Assembly (NCBI GenBank): GCA_933207985.1
Contig: OW240915.1
Span: 274,207,082-274,271,081, forward strand
Length of the DNA stretch: 64,000 bases
DNA from: Pelobates cultripes
Taxonomy: Eukaryota > Chordata > Amphibia > Anura > Pelobatidae
Reading direction: 5' to 3'
The notes beneath the pieces were generated by a model. It ran no database searches, was not told where the DNA came from, and saw only the letters and a program-made list of their open reading frames with translations. The first letter of the stretch is position 1. Each line of letters opens with the position of its first letter. Both the position numbers and the translations under genes were made by a program. Below are positions 57,077 through 64,000 of the stretch, in pieces.

Positions 57077-57620
57077 AGGGACACTATAGTCACCTGAACA
57101 ACTTTAGCTTAATGAAACAGTTTTGGTGTATAGAACATGCCCCTGCAGCCTCACTGCTCAATCCTCTGCCATTTAGGAGTTAAATCCCTTTGTTTATGAA
57201 CCCTAGTCGCACCTTCCTGCATGTGACTTGCACAGCCTTCCATAAACACTTCCTGTAAAGAGAACCCTATTTAGGCTTTCCTTATTGCAAGTTCTGTTTA
57301 ATTAATATTTTCTTATCCCCTGCTATGTTAATAGTTTGCTAGATCCTGCAAGAGCCTCCTGTATGTGATTAAAGTTCAATTTAGAGATTGAGATACAATT
57401 ATTTAAGGTAAATTACATCTGTTTGAAAGTGAAACCAGTTTTTTTTCATGCAAGCTCTGTCAATCATAGCCAGGGGAGGTGTGGCTAGGGCTGCATAAAC
57501 AGAAAAAAGTGATTTAACTCCTAAATGACAGTGAATTGAGCAGTGAAATTGCAGGGGAATGATCTAGACACTAAAACTGCTTTATTTCGCTAAAGTAATT
57601 TAGGTGACTATAGTGTTCCT
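57077..57620. mobile_element. TTAA-flanked MITE, 544 bp, near-identical to 35035-35581
   Basis: TTAA at 57073-57076 and 57621-57624. Left end AGGGACACTATAGTCACC, right end GGTGACTATAGTGTTCCT. It differs from the 35-kb copy by only scattered substitutions and single-base length changes along its length. It lies about 330 bp upstream of LY96 exon 1. Confidence 0.93.
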
Positions 57621-57624
57621 TTAA

Positions 57625-58785
57625 CTTGTTCAACATTTTAGCCATTTTGTAGACTAATTTAAAAAAAATCATTATGTGACCGATGCAGACCTAATAAAAA
57701 ATTATATATTTTCCAATTTTCTGCATTTGTTAGTGTATATTCTAATGTACCACATTGTACTTTTATACTAATTTATAACTGTACATTTTATTTTTACTTG
57801 TACACTTAACAACTTAACAAGAAATAGTAAATTTACTATATAATCCTTTAGCATAATGTTGTTTTAGATACTGTAATTAAAGATTTTTTAAATAACTTCA
57901 GTTGCCCACTGTTCTCCCAATATTACTTTACAGTGATTTCATGTGCTGGGTTGTATGCACTTATTAACAATTAATGAGGCTGAAGCACTTGAACTCAATA
58001 ATTATAATTGGTGCCCACAAGCTTTTGTCCATATAGTGCATGTTTTCATTTGTTTTATGAGAACAAATAAATGCACTTTACTAGTGAGTTTTATAATTAA
58101 AAAAAAGTGTAAAAGTGTCCTAGTAAATATTGATTGCCTGTCTGTGTTGCAAATATGCAGCATAGTATCAATAATAATATGCAATTATTATATCTAACAA
58201 GTTACAAAACTTCCAAAGTAAATGTTTATGTAAAGACTAAAATACAGATCTTCCCACAATATGGGTGTATTCTAACTGTTACTGATCCAAGGTCTGTAGT
58301 TGTCAAGTTGGGGCAATCCCTACACACAGAGAATAGGGAAACAGTAGCTAGTATGAAGTAAAAGATAACGTGATACGTAGACCGGAACTGAGAGTGACCA
58401 GATTTAACATGTACCCAAGATTGGTGAAAATGCAGTGTCAGACTGTAAGCCCTTGTCAAGGATTCCAGACGTATTCATGAAATGATTAAACAAGGTTACA
58501 AAAAATAAGAATGGTCAACATGAAGCCAGGTCAGTGACAAGAACAACAAATAATCAGAGCACACTCTCAGGCAAAATTATCCACGACAGGGCAATAATTC
58601 CAAGGAAGAGGGACGTATATACTGGGATACCCACAAAGCTATGGGACAGCATCATCACCCTGCGTCAAATCAAACAAAGGGGTGTGACTGGAGAAGGGAA
58701 GATGATGTGTCCCATAAATATGACCAGATGAAATGTTACTATAAATTAACTTAGAATTACAGGGTCCTGTAACTTTAAGGACTCT
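57625..58785. other. No gene seen
   Basis: AT-rich DNA. ORFs up to 84 codons show no domain. The region 58250-58730 has mixed composition, and no feature is recognised. Confidence 0.4.
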
Positions 58786-59292
58786 TGTAGAAACATAGAT
58801 TGTGACGGCAGATAAGAACCGATTGGTTTATCTAGTCTGCCCAATTTTCTAAATACTTTCTATAGTCCCTGGCCTTATATTATAGTTAGGAAAGGATAGC
58901 GTTATGCTTATCCCACGCATGCTTAACCCCTTAAGGACCAAACTTCTGGATTAAAAGGTAATCATGACATGTCACACATATCATGTGTCCTTAAGGGGTT
59001 AAACTCCTTTACTGTGTTAACCTCTACCACTTCAGCTGGAAGGCTATTCCATGCACCCACTACCCTCTCAGTAAAGTAATACTTCCTGATATTATTTTTA
59101 AACCTTTGCCCCTCTAATTTAAGACTATGTCCTCTTGTTGTGGAAGTTTTTCTTCTTTTAAATATAGTCTCCTCCTTTACTGTGTTGATTCCCTTTATAT
59201 ATTTAAATGTTTCTATCATATCCCCCCTGTCTCGTCTTTCCTCCAAGCTATACATGTTAAGATCCTTTAACCTTTCCTGGTAAGTTTTGTAG
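58786..59292 (-). pseudogene. CR1-clade LINE 3' end, split by a 72-bp MITE
   Basis: On the minus strand, 59255-59003 encode YSLEERRDRGDMIETFKYIKG and YYFTERVVGAWNSLPAEVVE, the conserved C-terminal tail of CR1 ORF2. After the MITE (58927-58998) the CR1 sequence resumes (ctatagtccctggcctta, gtgacggcagataagaacc) to about 58786. The upstream ORF2 is missing. Confidence 0.9.
58927..58998. mobile_element. 72-bp TTAA micro-MITE, copy 2 (inside CR1)
   Basis: TTAA at 58923-58926 and 58999-59002. It is the inverse of the copy at 10820, with the same length and both 12-bp ends, and only a handful of internal differences. Removing it and one TTAA restores a continuous CR1 sequence. Confidence 0.93.
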
Positions 59293-60300
59293 GCGGTACA
59301 AGGTTACCATGATGACTCGGCAAACTCGCGAGATCATTGACCTGCAGAACATGTTCTGCTCATGAAGCAGAGGAACACCGCGCAGCCTCCGATTCCAACT
59401 GGAGCCTGCAAGTTCCACATGGCAGCCGGATGTATGACAGTAGTAAGGCTTTGGAGCCAAGTAAAATCTATTTATAACTCTTTCACTAAGAGGACCAATA
59501 GGAAAAGAACATAGAACAAGCACAGGAATGAATGTCAAGGAAGGATCAAGCTCAGCAGTAATGGGAGTCAAAAGAAGTTTATTAAGATGTGGGTGCTGAG
59601 ACAATACAAGTGCAGTACAGGAAATTAGGATTATTTGCATTTATTTACACTTTCAAATAACACTAAAACTCTAAAAAGTAATTCCCAAGTAAAATGATAT
59701 TTGCTAAAGATGTGGTGCACAGACTGCAGATTTTATTCACATTTGGTGGAAATGTAACCCAGCTTTTCTGACAAATGATTAGGAGAAGAATAGAGATTTT
59801 CATGGGGAAAGAATTAGACTTTTATAAGTGTTCTTGTTACACTTGAATTTAAAAAAAAAAGATAACAAAGATAGAAAAATAATTCATGATACATATTTTT
59901 ATTGCGTTTAAATATCGAATAGCAAAAAATTGCAAAACGACATTTACACCTCGCTGGTCTATAATTAAAAGCCAAATAATACATCAGTTAACCATGGAAA
60001 GTGGTATACAACAACAACAAAAATGAGAAAAATGGCAATCTAAGATGTTTCAATGAGTTTGTTTGTTAAATAATAAAAATAACTAGGGATTTTTTCATTT
60101 TCCAGGAATGAGGGTTGTCTGTTTTGGCATTTGGCTCCTTTCCGTTCCGCCCTCCCTCTCTGATACATCTTTTGGCAAATGTCTTTGTGTATGTCAGGAT
60201 TGTGTAAAGAAGGGTGCGTGGCTTACTACGGAGCCACATGGACTTGTCCTGCTGAGCTCCCGGCTTACAATGGTAGAATCCCGGTAATTGAAGGGCTACA
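59293..60300. other. No gene seen
   Basis: Unclassified DNA. A 127-codon minus ORF (59640-59257) starts in it and runs into the CR1 tail, and shows no recognisable domain. Confidence 0.4.
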
Positions 60301-60308
60301 GAAGTGCC

Positions 60309-60972
60309 ATGGGTAAACCCAAGAAGGCCCATTCAAGCCACAACACCTGAGGAAAGACCCTAATGCTAAAGGGGGCTCTCTTACTAAATATTTCCAAGAT
60401 TCCGTGGACCCTCAATGCCATACCAACGGTCCTAAGATGGCGCCGGAGCCCAGAGGGGATTCACCACCCTCCAGCCCAGCTGACTCAGACAGCTTCAGCA
60501 CACAGCAGGAGCCAGACATCAGGGTAATACTCAAAAATTTACCATCAAAAGGGGTCATGGCGAATATGCTTGCCAAACCGGAATCTTACTTTCAACAACA
60601 AATGGAAGTTCTAGCATCTGACCTCCGTCAAGTTGGAGAGAGAGTGAGAGTGTTGACCGGTAAGGGTCATCCCGGTCTCCCTCAAAGCAATTTAGAGGCT
60701 GTGTTAGAGCACACAACGCTAACCGGGCTGCACTACCTCGATCCTGAGAATCCAAAATGGCGGACGCCAGCACCCTGCTACCACGAGTTGAGGGCCTCGA
60801 GCGGAGGACACTGCAAGACTCCACAGCGGACTCCCTAAGGAGACTGGACACAATCTTCCAGAAATTCTGGAGGAACATAAAGCAACGATGCACAGCCACA
60901 AAAGTCAATCCCCAGCTGGGGAGCCGGGGAGTATGGCAACAGTTTAAAAAACTACATAGCAGATCCATGTAG
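60309..60972 (+). pseudogene. L1/Tx1-type LINE ORF1 remnant
   Basis: It begins ATG GGT AAA CCC AAG AAG (MGKPKKAH), a lysine-rich start typical of these ORF1 proteins, but hits a stop after 13 codons. A shifted frame continues from about 60350 to 60838: proline/serine-rich (PPSSPADSDSFSTQQE), then a heptad-like FQQQMEVLASDLRQVGERV segment suggesting a coiled coil. A further frame (60757-60972) carries LLPRVEGLERRTLQDSTAD. ORF1 products bind RNA and chaperone LINE RNA. The copy is cut at about 60972 by a Penelope-like element. Confidence 0.75.
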
Positions 60973-60984
60973 TTGGTGAACGTA

Positions 60985-62900
60985 ATTCCATTTACATCAA
61001 AGAAAACAAATTATATTTGTTTCGGCGTTGAGACCTCCGGGTTCCAATGTGCCCAATTTCATGGATCCAGTACCTCTCATGCTGAGCCAACTTTTCATCC
61101 CTATTTCCACCTCTCCAGTGGGGTCTGATGTGTTCGATACCCAAACATACCAGATTTTGCCAACTAAAAAATGGACAAGTATTACAGTAAAACAGGACTG
61201 TGTGATTGTTATTTTTTTTCCTAGTATTATTGTGATGTTCCAGGAATCTAATTTTGAGCTTCCTTTTAGTTTTACCAACAAACTGTTTGCCACACGGACA
61301 CTGCAGCAAATATACTACATAGTCCGTGTGGCAATATATGGTATTTTTAATGAGATATTTCTTCCAGGTTACTGTGCTAACAAAATCTTTTATAATTCCT
61401 GTTCCATTCCCTATGGTTTTGCATGCCTTACAGGCCAAACAGCCTATGAAGCCCACAAATTGGTCCATTTTTTTGTGGTTCTTTCTGGTATGTTTAATAC
61501 TGTAACTCGGAGTTAAGGAGTTTGAGATTTTTCTTTTTTTTTTTATTATTGAAGGGTGGTCAGGGAGAGATGGACCTAAGATCCTATCTTCCCATAGTAA
61601 AGATCAATATTTCTATATTGCCCCTTTGATCTTAAAGGGGCAATATGATCTTATGATAAAAGCATTATCAAACTTATTCTTGGTTTTAAAATCTATATGA
61701 TATCTTCTGTTTGGTTTATCATTAAGAAAATAACTACTTGTTTTTGAGATTGTTTTTAATTCCCTCTTTAGATGGTTTTTATCATCTCCTTTTAAGATAA
61801 GTTTATTTTTTACCACATTTGCTTATTTCTGGAAATCTAATCTGGAGCAATTTCGGCGGACCCTTGTGAATTGGCTCTTTGCGATGCCTTGGCGCCATGG
61901 TTCACGGTCTATGGACAAAACTGTTTCCATCTGTTTCATTGAAAAAAACATTTGGAAATCACATTTGGTCCGCTTTTTGAAAAGGTCACATCTAGAAAAT
62001 TAATATTGTCTCTGTTCCATTCTGATGTAAATTTTTAATTATACAAATTCTTATTGAGAAAATCAACAAAATTAGAAAAAGAACTTTCAGAATGATGCCA
62101 AATTATAAGTACATCATCTATATAATGCCAGCAGAGGACCAGGTTTCTCCCCCAGTCATGCCAAGACCACACTATTAACTCTCATGTAGATGTTAGCAAT
62201 GCTGGGGGCGAACCTGGTCCCCATGGTAGTCCCAGTGAGTTGTAAAAATAACTTATCATCAAACATAAAATAGTTGTGTTCTAAAATAAAAGCAATATTC
62301 TGCAAAATAGAATCCCCAAGTGGTTTGGAAATATTTTCATAATTCTGCAGAGAGAATTCCACAGCCTCTATACCTAAGTCATGTTTGATGATTGTGTATA
62401 GGGAGGTGACATCTAAGGTGGCTCAACTATATTGGTTATTCCATTCTATATTATCAAGTTCTTGCAAAATTGCCTTTGTGTCTTTAACATATGATGTGGC
62501 GTGTTGTGCGTAGGTTTGTAAAAATGAATCTATAAATGCTGAGAGACCTGATGTAATAGAATTGATCCCGCTAATGATGGGACGTCCATGTGGAGAGGTG
62601 AGGGATTTATGTATCTTGGGCAAAAAGTACAAAGATTGGAATGACAGGATGTATGTTACATAACAATTGTTAATTATTTGAAGTAATGTGATAGAGCTTT
62701 TTTAAAAATAATCTGCAATTCCTCATTGAAGATCTTTGTTGGATTATTAGTTAACTCTGCATATGTTTTTTGTCCCCCAAGATATTATGTGCCTCTACAA
62801 GATAAAATGATGTAGTCATAGTAACAATCTCCCCCTTCCCCTTTGTCCACCTCATTTATGATAAGGCACATCCTGGGAACCCTAGCAAACTTACAGATGG
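60985..62900 (-). pseudogene. Penelope-like element, RT plus GIY-YIG endonuclease, decayed
   Basis: Minus strand, in order from 62632: MYFLPKIHKSLTSPHGRPII, FIDSFLQTYAQHATSYVKDT (RT fingers/palm); 62362-62156: DDKLFLQLTGTTMGTRFAPS (RT motif B region). Then a linker (61816-61613) and, at 61468-60992, VVYLLQCPCGKQFVGKTKRK followed by FLEHH, GIEHIRPHWRGGNRDEKLAQ and ERYWIHEIG. The last part is the GIY-YIG endonuclease specific to Penelope-like retroelements. The RT palm with its YxDD box is lost or frame-shifted. It sits between the ORF1 and ORF2 remnants of an L1/Tx1 element. Confidence 0.9.
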
Positions 62901-62963
62901 TTAAATATTATTTTAAAAAAATACTAAAATATGAATTAAAAATACAAAAACACACATCCAGCC

Positions 62964-63582
62964 ATGGCTACCATTTGGGTTATGTCCCTTAAAGTAAGGG
63001 GATTAAACCGAAGCGCTGTCTGAAGCCCATACATTAAAAGCCGATGTGGTCTTCTTTCAGGAGACCAATTTCCAGGAACAAGCTGCCCTGAAACTCAAAA
63101 ATCATAGATTCCTAGAGGGGTACTTCAATAACTATACTGAATCCAAATCCAGAGGAGTGGCAATATTGATAGCAGCACATATGCCCTTAACTTATAAAGC
63201 TCATGAGACCAATGACACGGGCAGATTTCTCATGGTTAAGGGTCAAGTGGGAAGGACAATGATAACACTGGTCAAGTTGTACGTAACAAATAGAAAACAA
63301 TGCAGATATCTACACAAATATCTGAACAGAGTAGATAACTTTGCAGAAGGGGTACTAATTTTAGGAGGAGACATAAACACGACCCTAGACACTACACTCG
63401 ACTTAACCTCTACTGCACATTCCTATCAATCCTCCACCAAGAAAAGACTCACTACTTTACTTGGCAAAGCACAATTATACGACAGCTGGAGCACACTCCA
63501 CCCATACCGAAGGTACTTCTCCTTTTACTCTCCAGCAGCCAACTTCTACTCACGCATTGATATGCTTTTATGCCCCACATAG
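62964..63582 (+). pseudogene. L1/Tx1-type LINE ORF2, N-terminal endonuclease domain
   Basis: The frame opens at ATG 62964 (MATIWVMSLKVRGLNRSA), shifts, and continues from 63046: VFFQETNFQEQ, SRGVAILIAAHMP, GRFLMVKGQVGRTMI, EGVLILGGDINTTLD, then FYSPAANFYSRIDMLL. These are ordered blocks of the AP-endonuclease-like domain that nicks target DNA. One block reads GGDIN where GGDFN is usual. The RT is absent: the element ends about 63590, where other sequence starts. Confidence 0.85.
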
Positions 63583-63599
63583 TTATTCATTTAATTCAA

Positions 63600-64000
63600 T
63601 CATGCGCCTATGTGTGGCGAAACCAACCTCGCCACTGGAGGAGCCTGGTCGCCCGCCTCCTGTCGCTGGACTATGGCCCCATGTTAAAAACCTTTTATTT
63701 TCCCTGCAGAAAGGCTTAGTCGTGCCTTTCTGACTGGGCATTCGGTAGATTGAATCCACCGAACGAACTACCGACCGATCGACCACCTGGGAACTGGAGT
63801 GTGCCGTCAATTAACCGCAGCTTAATCGACTAACGCTGGGTGGCCTTAGTTTGTTTGCCGAACACGTAGCAGTGGCCATTTTAAACTCCCGAACGGCCAG
63901 CGGTGTTCAGCTCCAAATCTATGGAACTCAAAATGGACACTTATTTGCACAAACACCGCTAAGCCGCCGACTTCACTTCTCCTGCAAAGAAACCAGAACT
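63600..64000 (+). mobile_element. Unclassified, possibly LTR-like repeat running off the window
   Basis: It begins near tgtgtggcgaaaccaacctc. It is GC-richer than its surroundings and contains cgaacgaactaccgaccgatcgacc and cgaacacgtagcagtggcca. No ORF with a domain and no second end is visible in the window. Confidence 0.3.

Noticed and set aside
59257..59640. 127-codon minus-strand ORF
   Set aside because: It runs into the CR1 remnant, has no domain of its own and is likely chance reading through repeats.

Overview
The window looks like an amphibian, most likely anuran, nuclear genome. It has widely spaced vertebrate exons with GT/AG introns, and most of the remaining DNA is a layered mix of interspersed repeats: L2, CR1, L1/Tx1 and Penelope retroelements; Tc1, hAT and many TTAA-flanked DNA elements; and LTR pieces. 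The exact species cannot be read from the sequence. There is one 100-base assembly gap (39910-40009). Only two host genes are supported, both on the minus strand.

Host genes. (1) LY96 (MD-2, the lipid-binding co-receptor of TLR4) is present as five coding exons between 56742 and 40681. All splice sites and phases agree, a stop codon is present, and an AATAAA signal lies just after the stop. The predicted protein is 155 residues. The codon where the initiator ATG is expected reads ACG. (2) JPH1 (junctophilin-1) is represented only by its first coding exon (31582-31204), which ends in a strong GTGAGT donor. No further JPH1 exon was found below it, so 1-31203 is read as part of a very long first intron. 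LY96 and JPH1 are also neighbours on human chromosome 8, but here both point the same way.

Region by region. 1-31 kb (JPH1 intron 1): L2 fragments at 1-475, 18.4-20.1 kb (a 489-codon reverse-transcriptase ORF) and 24.2-25.5 kb; Tc1 pieces at 0.6-1.1 and 11.3-12.15 kb; hAT-type elements with 8-bp target duplications at 4.8-5.8, 26.6-26.96 and 27.7 kb; a solo LTR with a 5-bp duplication at 22.1-22.7 kb; a 2.8-kb TTAA element at 15.4-18.1 kb carrying a G-rich array and two mirror-image promoter-like arms. 31.6-40 kb (upstream of JPH1): a 40-44-bp minisatellite, a 31-bp CCAAT-box array, nested TTAA elements, and a broken piggyBac-type transposase gene (38.56-38.91 kb). 40.6-56.7 kb: LY96, with introns filled by an L2 copy that retains endonuclease and RT domains, a Tc1 3' end, a 4.1-kb TTAA element carrying a ~388-bp tandem array, and a second copy of the 15.4-kb element. 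57-64 kb: a TTAA MITE, a CR1 3' end split by a 72-bp MITE, and an L1/Tx1 element with a Penelope-like element nested between its ORF1 and ORF2 remnants.

The strongest theme beyond the genes is a TTAA-inserting (piggyBac-like) element population. One relic still encodes part of a transposase. Several non-autonomous relatives share its CCCCTT ends and terminal hairpins, and one of them sits 39 bp upstream of the LY96 exon 3 splice acceptor. All calls come from reading the sequence; no database search was run.
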